A DNA stretch of 12,063 bases from Clostridiaceae bacterium (GTDB taxonomy: Bacteria > Bacillota > Clostridia > UMGS1883 > JAAYMJ01): contig JAAYMJ010000008.1 in assembly GCA_012521455.1 (NCBI GenBank), forward strand, positions 1 to 12,063. Reading direction: 5' to 3'. Within the stretch, counting starts at the first letter, position 1; each line of letters starts with the position of its first letter. Of this stretch, positions 1 to 6,811 are shown piece after piece. A model generated the notes under the pieces. That model was not told the origin of the DNA. It ran no database searches and saw nothing but the letters and a program-made list of their open reading frames with translations. Both the position numbers and the translations under genes were made by a program.

Positions 1-649
1 ATTTTTGGCCTTTTGTTTTCTTTCGGAGATGGTCAGGCTGGATTTGGCAATTGCGCTGGGCTGCTTTTTCATCCTTTTGTACGCGCTTTCATTAATACAG
101 GAAAATGTGCATGAGCCGCTTTTGAATTTTTCAATCCTTGGCGGGTTTGTTTTGTTGTGTTTTTTATCCTACCAGTCCTTATGGGACAGGTTTTATCTAG
201 CCCCGAATTTAATTGGGGCTTGTTTGGCGGGGTTTTTGCTCATCTTTTCATACGCCCTGTGTTTTAAAAAGGCGGGGGATATTAAAAGGATAATAGCTTT
301 GGTTTTGGCAGGCGTAATTGTATTATCAAGGCTTGTGTTAGCATGGGTTGTGCCAAAAACTAATATTGTTAACCCGTTTATTTCGGTGCCATTTACGATA
401 CTTGTAAATTTTTATATGGCGTATTTGGCGGTTATTTTTATTATAAAAGGGGCGAAAGAGGGAAATATTAAAATTTCAAACGTAGGCCTTGTGGCAATAT
501 GCGTACAGGTAGTGTTGAGGTTTTTTGACTATGATTTTGATTTCTTAACAAGGGGAATCGCGTTTTTGATAATGGGGATTGCCTTTTTAGTGGTGAATTT
601 GTATTTGTCTAAAAGCAAAAGATTTCAAAAAGGGGAGGGGCAAAAATGA
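1..649 (+). CDS. Multipass membrane protein, C-terminal part (DUF2157-like partner of a GDYXXLXY protein)
   Basis: This is the 3' part of a gene that begins upstream of the window. The frame is open to the left edge, and the first in-window start-like codon (TTG at 5) has no convincing ribosome binding site, so I do not treat it as the true start. About 214 residues are visible. They are very hydrophobic, with roughly six to seven membrane segments separated by short loops with Lys/Arg (for example FKKAGDIKR and the C-terminal SKSKRFQKGEGQK). No catalytic motif is seen. The stop codon overlaps the next start as ATGA at 646-649, so the two genes are translationally coupled. In many bacteria a DUF2157/DUF4401-type membrane protein precedes a GDYXXLXY-domain gene. 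The family call therefore rests on neighbour and topology rather than on a diagnostic motif. Function is unknown. Confidence 0.6.
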   Translation, partial: FLAFCFLSEMVRLDLAIALGCFFILLYALSLIQENVHEPLLNFSILGGFVLLCFLSYQSLWDRFYLAPNLIGACLAGFLLIFSYALCFKKAGDIKRIIALVLAGVIVLSRLVLAWVVPKTNIVNPFISVPFTILVNFYMAYLAVIFIIKGAKEGNIKISNVGLVAICVQVVLRFFDYDFDFLTRGIAFLIMGIAFLVVNLYLSKSKRFQKGEGQK

Positions 650-1140
650 AAAAAAGGCTTGTTCTTTTGGTCTTCCTTTGCGCTTTGCAGCTGTTAGTGC
701 CCGCGGGAATGATTTACAATAAGTACGATATTTTAAAAAACGGGGCTATGGTAAAATTCCAAGTTAGGCCCATTGACCCTTACGACCCGTTCAGGGGAAG
801 GTATGTGGCGGTAAATGTGCCCCTTGATATTACCAATTATTCAGGAAGATACGGTATAGTTTTGGTAGATGAAAACGGGTTTGGGAATGTGGTGAAAGTT
901 ACGGATGAAAAACCCGCTGGGGAGTTATATGTAAAAAGCTTATCCCCAAATTATTTCAGGATGCCAATAGAAAGATACTACATGGATGAAAAACTGGCCC
1001 CCGAAGCGGAAAGGCTCCCCTTTGATGAGGAAAACAGGGCCTTCGTTGTGGCGAGGATAAAAAACGGGAATGTGGTTTTACAAGGGCTTTATGTGAATGA
1101 TGTGCCCATTGAGGAATATTTGAAAGGAAAAGGGGAATAG
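646..1140 (+). CDS. GDYXXLXY domain-type membrane-anchored protein
   Basis: A 164-residue protein of unknown function. Residues about 4-24 form one hydrophobic segment after MKKR, so it is probably an N-terminal membrane anchor or signal peptide with the rest outside the cytoplasm. Residues 41-54 (RPIDPYDPFRGRYV) fit the hallmark of the GDYXXLXY family, which carries a P-x-D-P-x-D-x-x-R-G-x-Y-V block. A second family-like block is at about 107-124 (PIERYYMDEKLAPEAERL). The start ATG at 646 overlaps the preceding stop by 4 bases, and the GGGGAGGGG just upstream supplies the ribosome binding site. Length matches the usual single-domain members. It presumably works with the preceding membrane protein, but no reaction is known for either. 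Confidence 0.75.
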   Translation: MKKRLVLLVFLCALQLLVPAGMIYNKYDILKNGAMVKFQVRPIDPYDPFRGRYVAVNVPLDITNYSGRYGIVLVDENGFGNVVKVTDEKPAGELYVKSLSPNYFRMPIERYYMDEKLAPEAERLPFDEENRAFVVARIKNGNVVLQGLYVNDVPIEEYLKGKGE

Positions 1141-1180
1141 GACACTCCTTTCATACGGTTTACTTTTAAGGGGGTGTCCC
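1140..1180 (+). terminator. Hairpin after the membrane-protein operon
   Basis: An imperfect stem pairs GGACACTCCTTT (1140-1151) with AAGGGGGTGTCC (1168-1179), about 12 pairs with two G-U. It starts at the last base of the stop codon. The T-run is weak and delayed (about 1188-1193), so it may be an inefficient terminator or an mRNA-end stabiliser. A second 8-bp inverted repeat, GCCGTTTT/AAAACGGC, lies at 1194-1201 and 1211-1218. Confidence 0.5.
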
Positions 1181-1253
1181 GTTAGAAATTTTTGCCGTTT
1201 TTGTGTACCTAAAACGGCGCAAATCAAAAAAACCCGCTTTTTGTTATAAAAAT

Positions 1254-1293
1254 AAAACGGGGAAGCTTTTGCCTCCCCGTTTTTATTTTTATT

Positions 1294-1295
<2 letters not shown>
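1254..1295 (-). terminator. Terminator of gdhA, probably bidirectional
   Basis: A 13-position stem, AAAACGGGGAAGC (1254-1266) with GCCTCCCCGTTTT (1271-1283), has one mismatch and a TTTT loop. T-rich tracts flank it on both strands, so it can end gdhA transcription on the - strand and anything arriving from the left on the + strand. Confidence 0.85.
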
Positions 1296-2643
<1,348 letters not shown>

Positions 2644-2675
2644 TTAACACCCAATCCTTTCAATTGTAAAGATTT

Positions 2676-2710
2676 ATAATAAATTTTTTTGCACTGTTTT
2701 CAAAAAGTGC
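2676..2710 (-). promoter_or_regulatory. Probable gdhA promoter with a dyad at the -35
   Basis: On the - strand, TTGAAA (complement of 2698-2703), a 16-base spacer and TATTAT (complement of 2676-2681) form a sigma-A-like promoter about 30 bases from the start codon. A GCACT/AGTGC inverted repeat (2691-2695 and 2706-2710) straddles the -35 and could be an operator. No regulator is identified. Confidence 0.5.
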
Positions 2711-2833
2711 CAATGAAATTATTATAATATATTTTTTTCAATATTTAAATATAAAATCGTGAAAAAATTAAAAAAAACAAAAAAAATTCGGGTTTTTGAC
2801 AAAATTTATATAATAAACAAAAATTTATTAAGC

Positions 2834-2864
2834 AAAAAGTGCTGTTTTTAAAACAGCACTTTTT
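2834..2864 (-). terminator. Terminator of the cotH operon
   Basis: A perfect 15-bp stem pairs 2834-2848 (AAAAAGTGCTGTTTT) with 2850-2864. It lies 4 bases past the CotH-family stop codon. On the - strand the 3' arm runs into a T-rich stretch. This separates the operon from gdhA, which lies downstream in the same direction. Confidence 0.85.
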
Positions 2865-2867
2865 GGG

Positions 2868-4823
2868 TTATATTTTTTCAAACACTGCTTCCAGTATGAT
2901 ATCGCCATTTAGGTTTACGTATAAGTTGGGGTTTTTGCTGGTGTAAGTACCTACCCAGCCTGAAAATTTGTACCCGCTTTTTGCTTTTGCGGTAAAGGCA
3001 AAGTTTAAACCTTCCGAATATGAGCCTGTGAAGCTTCCGGTGTTTGGAAGGGGCATTGTCGTGCCAATTATTTCCCCGCCTTCTTTGTCCCATGTGATGG
3101 TGATTTTATGGTCATTTGCGGGCATTTTAAAATAGCTTTTGTAATGGCTTTTGAAAATTGCCGGCCTTTGGGCTGCAAACAGGCGCATTTGGCTTATGTT
3201 GTAGTCCCATTTTTGGCTTGACGGCACCTCTAATTCCCTCTGGGCAAGGGATGTTGCCATGGCAGGGTAGCGCCAGCGGATTACATGTTCCAAAATCTCG
3301 GGTTTTATGGTGTTATCAAGCTCGTTTATGCGGTATAGCAGCCTTTCCTCCGTAAGGGTTATATTTAGCATATCCTCAAGCCGCGCTTTAAAATAGTCGG
3401 AAAATCTTTGGCTTTTTAGGAGCGCCTTTAGGAGGTTGCTGGACAGGTTGTTATTGTTAATTGCGGAGTTTAGGGCGTTGTATGAAAAATTCATTTGCGC
3501 CGCGGAACTGTCGTAGCGGGAGCCGAAAATGCAGTCGGCGTCGTACAAAAGCCATCTCCACTTCCCGTCAAGGCCGTATGGCGCGTCGGGCAAGGGGCGC
3601 TCGGTCCTGTACCGCCAGTACCTGATATTGTTGTGGGGCCAGTCGGTGTTTGCAATATAAGATTGCAAAATAAAATATGTTGCCAAGTTTTCAAAATCAA
3701 TGCGGTCTTCTAAGTATTTATAGTTTTCTTCATTGTTTAAATCGTTGCTTTGGGCAAATTTTACCAAGTCTTTAAAATACTGCGCGTCCTTGCTGTTGCC
3801 GTCAACAACTGTCGCGTTGATTTCAAGCACCGCGAAATTTTCCTTGGGCGCCCCGTATGTCGCTTCAAGATAATCCGCGTCAGCGGTTTCTTTTAAGGAA
3901 TAAATCCCCCAGTATTCCCCGTCAATGAAGGTTACAACGTGCTGGGTGTGCTGGGAATCAAGGCCGTTGTCCATGGCAAGTTTCCCCGCAAGGTCGTCAA
4001 ATCCCATGTGGTTCGGACCCTGCCCGCCGTTTCTCAATATTAATTTCCCGTACTTTTTAGCGGCGGTATCAAGCAAAAATGTGTTTTTAATTTTCGCGTT
4101 CCCGTATTCTTTTCTTGGGTTTAAGGTTAAGGATTTTTGGGTCGAGTGCCTGCCCCCTCCGCCGCGGGTCTTAACGCCCGCCGGGCTTGACACGATTTTT
4201 TGGTTGTTTGTATCGTAAAGTTCCAAATTCACAACCCTTTCCCATTCATCCCCCCGCTTTTCATAATTCGGGGTGGAAGATGTGCCGGGGACCAAAATCC
4301 CCTTTTCATTGGAGAAAAGGCCGTCGGGGTCGGTGGCAATTGAAAGCACGGGCAAAGTGTAGCGGGCGCGGCCCTTTGGTTCAATAAAATAAGTATTTGT
4401 AACCACTTTGCTCTTTTGGCCTGCGTCATTTGCCGATATAGCCCTTATTATTACTGCTTTGTTGCTGGGGGCATACGGCGGAAGCCACCCGCGGGATTCC
4501 CTGCGGTATTCGTTGAAATTCTGACGCAGGTCAAAAGACGGGTTTGAAGGAAGCATTGCGTACACGTCGGTATGGGTGGGTTTTTTAATTTGGATTTTTG
4601 AAGTATATAAATAGGTGTTTTTTGCGTTATTAATTGGGTCGGGCTCGCTGCCGTTTAGGGTGTAGTAGATGTATTTTTCCTTTGAGGAAAGCTCAAGCTC
4701 AAACTCATCGGTGTAAAACCCGCCCTCGTGGGAAAAGACGGGGGGCTCAAGCTCGTCAGCTGCCGTGGAAATGACTGTGGATAAAAGCAGGATTGATAAA
4801 ATCGCTATAAGCAGTTTTTTCAT
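2868..4823 (-). CDS. Secreted CotH kinase family protein with chitobiase-C-like and C-terminal repeat domains
   Basis: A 651-residue exported protein. Residues 1-22 form a signal peptide (MKKLL, hydrophobic core, then Ala-Ala). Residues about 27-148 resemble the chitobiase/hexosaminidase C-terminal beta-sandwich (YYTLNGSEP at 53-61; VIIRAIS at 124-130). The CotH domain spans about 155-560. It contains GVKTRGGGGRHSTQKSLTL (216-234), YWGIYSLKE (304-312), NTDWPHNNIRYWRY (392-405) and KWRWLLYDADCIFG (421-434); D394, N398, D428 and D430 are the likely active-site acids and asparagine. CotH proteins are atypical kinases; in Bacillus the founding member phosphorylates spore coat proteins. Residues about 570-650 (GYKFSGWVG at 617-625, LEAVF at 644-648) look like a divergent InlB/Flg_new-type surface repeat. 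The gene starts 4 bases after the lamin-tail gene, with AGAGGTGA overlapping that gene's stop codon. Substrate is unknown; a spore or cell-surface role is inference. Confidence 0.88.
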   Translation of the reverse strand: MKKLLIAILSILLLSTVISTAADELEPPVFSHEGGFYTDEFELELSSKEKYIYYTLNGSEPDPINNAKNTYLYTSKIQIKKPTHTDVYAMLPSNPSFDLRQNFNEYRRESRGWLPPYAPSNKAVIIRAISANDAGQKSKVVTNTYFIEPKGRARYTLPVLSIATDPDGLFSNEKGILVPGTSSTPNYEKRGDEWERVVNLELYDTNNQKIVSSPAGVKTRGGGGRHSTQKSLTLNPRKEYGNAKIKNTFLLDTAAKKYGKLILRNGGQGPNHMGFDDLAGKLAMDNGLDSQHTQHVVTFIDGEYWGIYSLKETADADYLEATYGAPKENFAVLEINATVVDGNSKDAQYFKDLVKFAQSNDLNNEENYKYLEDRIDFENLATYFILQSYIANTDWPHNNIRYWRYRTERPLPDAPYGLDGKWRWLLYDADCIFGSRYDSSAAQMNFSYNALNSAINNNNLSSNLLKALLKSQRFSDYFKARLEDMLNITLTEERLLYRINELDNTIKPEILEHVIRWRYPAMATSLAQRELEVPSSQKWDYNISQMRLFAAQRPAIFKSHYKSYFKMPANDHKITITWDKEGGEIIGTTMPLPNTGSFTGSYSEGLNFAFTAKAKSGYKFSGWVGTYTSKNPNLYVNLNGDIILEAVFEKI

Positions 4824-4827
4824 GTTA

Positions 4828-5667
4828 TCACCTCTTTATATAAACAGTGCGGGTACTTTCGTTATATTCCACCGTCAGATTAAAGCTTTCGGCAATAAAC
4901 CTTGCGGGAACAAGGGTTCTTTCGTTAAATATCATGGGGGCCACCGCAAGGGCCCTTTCTTCTCCGTTTACATAGGCGGTATTATTCCCAATCTGAAGGG
5001 TGATGATTGTATCCCCAAAATAGCCTGTTATTGTCTGGGCCGCCCCGTCCCATGATACATAAGCGCCCAATGCGTCAAATATAAACCTTATGGGAAGCAT
5101 TGTGGTGCCGTTAATTATCCTTGGGGCGGTGTCGGGGGTGATGTATTTTCCAAACACGTTTATTCTCAAACCCCCCTGGGTGTTGGGCTTGTTAAAGCTA
5201 GGCACCGACCCTGCCTCAAAGGGGCTTTCCCCGTCAAAGCGGCGGTAGTAGGAACAATCAGCCTCAAGGGAAGGCAGCGTTATTATATCAACCGTCGTAA
5301 TCCCGTCGGGCTTTGTTAAAACTATTGTTTCGTCCTCGTTTATTTTAAAATTTGTGTGGAGTTCGCCGTTTATATATGTATCTTTCCCGCTGGCGTATAC
5401 TATTAAATAGGATTTTGGCTCTATAATAACTTGGGGGAATTTCCACATGCAGGGCTCGGAAATGTCGTCGGAAAGGTAATAGTTTTCAAGATTTACAGGC
5501 TCATCCCCTGCGTTATATAGCTCAATCCAGTCAGATAGTTCCCCAAAAGAGTCGGCAAATTCCACAAATGAGTCGTTTTTTGCCATAACTTCGTTAATGC
5601 ACACATAGGCGCTGGCGTTTGTGAAAACCATCGACAGTATCAGGCCCAGAATAATAGACTTTTTCAT
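4828..5667 (-). CDS. Secreted lamin-tail domain plus copper amine oxidase N-terminal-like domain protein
   Basis: A 279-residue exported protein. Residues 1-20 form a clear signal peptide (MKKS, hydrophobic core, then NASA). Residues about 21-150 form a lamin-tail (LTD) beta-sandwich, with the hallmark opening INEVMAKN (24-31) followed by DWIELYNAGDEPVNLENYYL (46-65) and EPKSYLIVYASGKD (83-96). Residues about 175-278 match the copper amine oxidase N-terminal-like module common in clostridial surface proteins, with two LP-R-F-type half-motifs, MLPIRFIFDALGAYVSWD (190-207) and TLVPARFIAESFNLTVEY (251-268). Neither domain implies catalysis; both suggest binding or anchoring at the cell surface. 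GGAGG lies 6 bases before the ATG. It is the first gene of an operon with the CotH-family gene; LTD and CotH domains often sit in one polypeptide elsewhere, which supports a joint function. Confidence 0.85.
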   Translation of the reverse strand: MKKSIILGLILSMVFTNASAYVCINEVMAKNDSFVEFADSFGELSDWIELYNAGDEPVNLENYYLSDDISEPCMWKFPQVIIEPKSYLIVYASGKDTYINGELHTNFKINEDETIVLTKPDGITTVDIITLPSLEADCSYYRRFDGESPFEAGSVPSFNKPNTQGGLRINVFGKYITPDTAPRIINGTTMLPIRFIFDALGAYVSWDGAAQTITGYFGDTIITLQIGNNTAYVNGEERALAVAPMIFNERTLVPARFIAESFNLTVEYNESTRTVYIKR

Positions 5668-5744
5668 TTTATACCTCCAAATGCGGACAAAATTTTGTGG
5701 GGTTTTTATAAATTTAAAAATTTTTTTTGCAGTAAATTAGTTTA

Positions 5745-5774
5745 ATTGTAGCATAGCAAACATATAAAAGTCAA
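5745..5774 (-). promoter_or_regulatory. Promoter of the lamin-tail/CotH operon
   Basis: On the - strand, TTGACT (complement of 5769-5774), an 18-base spacer and TACAAT (complement of 5745-5750), with TGC just before the -10 giving an extended -10. The gene start is about 78 bases downstream, so the leader is moderately long and AT-rich. No sporulation-sigma consensus is obvious. Confidence 0.6.
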
Positions 5775-5836
5775 ACGAACGGAGGATTTTTTATATTATG
5801 TAAAAAAATGTAATGCTAAGATGTTTGCGGAAAAGC

Positions 5837-5868
5837 TGCCTTAATGTTTATAGCTTACGCTTAAGGCA
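5837..5868. repeat. 8-bp inverted repeat between two - strand units
   Basis: TGCCTTAA (5837-5844) and TTAAGGCA (5861-5868) are exact inverted copies with a 16-base loop. There is no T-run on either side. It lies between the GlsB-type gene's terminator and the lamin-tail promoter. It could be an operator, a processing site or chance. Confidence 0.35.
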
Positions 5869-5883
5869 AGTTAACAAAATAAA

Positions 5884-5910
5884 AGCAAACTGACACAATG
5901 CCAGTTTGCT
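5884..5910 (-). terminator. Terminator of the GlsB/YeaQ-type gene
   Basis: AGCAAACTG (5884-5892) pairs with CAGTTTGCT (5902-5910) across a 9-base loop. On the - strand it is followed by TTTTATTTTG. It lies 16 bases past the stop codon of the 88-residue membrane protein gene. Confidence 0.8.
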
Positions 5911-5926
5911 GTTTTATATTTTTGAT

Positions 5927-6193
5927 TTAAGTTTGGGATTTCTTTTTCCCTGTAAAGGCGTTTATAATCGCCAAAAGGATTACCGAACCGATTACGGCAA
6001 CGATTAAGCTCCACAAATTAAAGCCTGTAACCCCTTTTCCTCCCAAAAAGTTCATTACAAGCCCGCCGATAAAGGCGCCGATAATTCCCACTACTATGTT
6101 TGCAACGGCGCCCATTTCCCTATCGTTGCCCGTAATTTTGCTGCCTATCCAGCCGGCTAGCGCACCGATTATAATCCAAGCAATAATTCCCAT
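5927..6193 (-). CDS. GlsB/YeaQ/YmgE-family small membrane protein
   Basis: An 88-residue membrane protein with three hydrophobic segments (about 3-18, 28-50 and 60-80), glycine-rich helices and a basic tail (TGKKKSQT). The opening MGIIAWIIIGALAGWIGSKI, the central GAVANIVVGIIGAFIGG and the NLWSLIVAVIGSVILL segment are characteristic of the transglycosylase-associated / GlsB stress-response membrane protein family. Length is typical. Homologues are often induced by general or envelope stress, but their molecular role is not established. GGAGG lies 7 bases before the ATG. It is a single-gene unit, with a terminator at 5884-5910 and a possible operator upstream at 6254-6265. Confidence 0.9.
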   Translation of the reverse strand: MGIIAWIIIGALAGWIGSKITGNDREMGAVANIVVGIIGAFIGGLVMNFLGGKGVTGFNLWSLIVAVIGSVILLAIINAFTGKKKSQT

Positions 6194-6253
6194 ATAAAAA
6201 CCTCCGTTTTTTCTTTTTTAGTGTTCCAAAAAGATGAGAAAAGTATGAGGGCA

Positions 6254-6273
6254 ATTAGTGCTAATACATTATA
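6254..6273 (-). promoter_or_regulatory. Possible -10 and palindrome before the GlsB-type gene
   Basis: A TATAAT (complement of 6268-6273) is followed, about where transcription would start, by the near-palindrome ATTAG-CA-CTAAT (6254-6265). No good -35 is found at 16-18 bases. If the promoter is real, it may need an activator or an alternative sigma factor. Confidence 0.3.
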
Positions 6274-6426
6274 AATTTGCTTTAAATTTTCTTTTTTTGA
6301 AGTGGATTTTATTCATGTATGGGGGATAGTAAAAATATCCCGCTTAAGTATTATTTGAATAAAAACTATTAATATTCAATTTAGGGGGTTTTTTTGGGAT
6401 ATAAAATTTTTGAAAAATAGCACAAA

Positions 6427-6475
6427 TTGACAAAATGTGACATATTATATTATACCAAGGGATATATTTGGAGGG
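6427..6475 (+). promoter_or_regulatory. Promoter and ribosome binding site of the Cys/Arg microprotein unit
   Basis: A consensus -35 TTGACA (6427-6432) is followed after 17 or 18 bases by TTATAC/TATACC (6450-6456), predicting a start near 6462. A strong GGAGGG (6470-6475) lies 5 bases before the ATG at 6481. The spacing of all elements fits a real, short-leader transcript. Confidence 0.65.
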
Positions 6476-6480
6476 TGCGT

Positions 6481-6573
6481 ATGTGTTTGTTTTTTTCTCC
6501 TTTTAGACGTTGCTGCCGCTGGCGCAGAAGATGTTGCAGGCGGCGTTGCGTACGAAGAAGGTGCTGCTGCTAA
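6481..6573 (+). CDS. Cys/Arg-rich 30-residue microprotein
   Basis: I do not recognise this gene. The ORF is ATG to TAA, 30 codons, preceded by GGAGGG at 5-base spacing and a TTGACA promoter, and followed 5 bases later by a terminator. The N-terminus is hydrophobic (MCLFFSPF, 1-8); the rest is almost only Arg and Cys. Cys are at 2, 11, 12, 18, 19, 23, 28, 29 and 30; Arg at 9, 10, 13, 15-17, 20-22 and 25-27; the only others after residue 8 are W14 and V24. There are no Lys and no acidic residues, so the net charge is about +12. Pairs or triplets of Cys alternate with runs of Arg (RRCC, RRRCC, RRRC, RRRCCC). All six Arg codons are used, which argues against a simple triplet expansion. Possible roles are a cationic antimicrobial or toxic peptide, a metal- or thiol-reactive peptide, or a nucleic-acid binder; none is shown. 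The +2 frame is also open here but lacks a usable start. Confidence 0.65.
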   Translation: MCLFFSPFRRCCRWRRRCCRRRCVRRRCCC

Positions 6574-6578
6574 AGTAT

Positions 6579-6610
6579 AAAACCGCTCAAAGGAGCGGTT
6601 TTATTTATTG
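6579..6610 (+). terminator. Terminator of the microprotein unit
   Basis: A perfect 10-bp stem pairs AAAACCGCTC (6579-6588) with GAGCGGTTTT (6593-6602) around an AAAG loop and is followed by a T-rich tail. It begins 5 bases after the microprotein stop codon. Confidence 0.85.
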
Positions 6611-6615
6611 AATTT

Positions 6616-6649
6616 TTGAAAAAAAAAGCCGCACATATGTGCGGCTTTT
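6616..6649 (-). terminator. Terminator of tRNA-Arg
   Basis: A perfect 13-bp palindrome (arms 6624-6636 and 6637-6649, core GCCGCACATATGTGCGGC) is followed on the - strand by an unbroken run of nine T. Its 5' arm begins at the last A of the tRNA's encoded CCA, so no spacer separates the mature tRNA end from the terminator. Confidence 0.9.
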
Positions 6650-6725
6650 GGTGCGCCGTGAGGGATTCGAACCCCCGACCAACTGATTCGAAGTCAGCCA
6701 CTCTATCCAACTGAGCTAACAGCGC
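6649..6725 (-). tRNA. tRNA-Arg (anticodon UCG) with encoded CCA
   Basis: A full cloverleaf can be drawn on the - strand. The acceptor stem is GCGCTGT with ACGGCGC (one G-U). The D-arm contains AGCTCAGTTGGATAGAG. The anticodon loop is CTTCGAA with anticodon TCG, which reads CGA arginine codons. The T-arm is GGGGG-TTCGAAT-CCCTC. The discriminator is A, followed by an encoded CCA (6649-6651). The gene is solitary and convergent with the microprotein unit. The loop bases and anticodon leave little doubt about the amino acid. Confidence 0.95.
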
Positions 6726-6741
6726 TTATTTGACGTAGTAT

Positions 6742-6770
6742 ATTATAACAGCAAAAAGTCTTATTGTAAA
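6742..6770 (-). promoter_or_regulatory. Promoter of tRNA-Arg
   Basis: On the - strand, TTTACA (complement of 6765-6770), exactly 17 bases, then a consensus TATAAT (complement of 6742-6747). The -10 ends 16 bases before the tRNA 5' end. This is a strong sigma-A-type promoter. Confidence 0.8.
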
Positions 6771-6811
6771 GCGGTTTTATTACATCAAATAAACAAATTT
6801 TTTTACAAAAC

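Noticed and set aside
5..7. TTG at 5 as the true start of the first membrane protein
   Set aside because: There is no ribosome binding site in view and the frame stays open to the window edge, so the gene more likely starts upstream.
2796..2815. TTGACA followed by TATAAT on the + strand in the AT-rich gap
   Set aside because: The spacing is only about 7 bases and there is no + strand gene ahead, so it is not a working promoter.
3925..4218. 97-codon + strand open frame inside the CotH gene
   Set aside because: No ribosome binding site and no recognisable features; the opposite strand carries the CotH domain motifs.
4821..4835. A frameshift splitting one LTD-CotH gene into two
   Set aside because: The second gene has its own ribosome binding site and a complete signal peptide, so two separate proteins are intended.
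6481..6610. Attenuator reading: an Arg/Cys leader peptide followed directly by a terminator, as in amino-acid operon leaders
   Set aside because: No + strand gene lies downstream. The next features are - strand (tRNA-Arg and the MerR-type gene), and the next + gene is aguA over 1.1 kb away with its own promoter. No alternative antiterminator hairpin was found.
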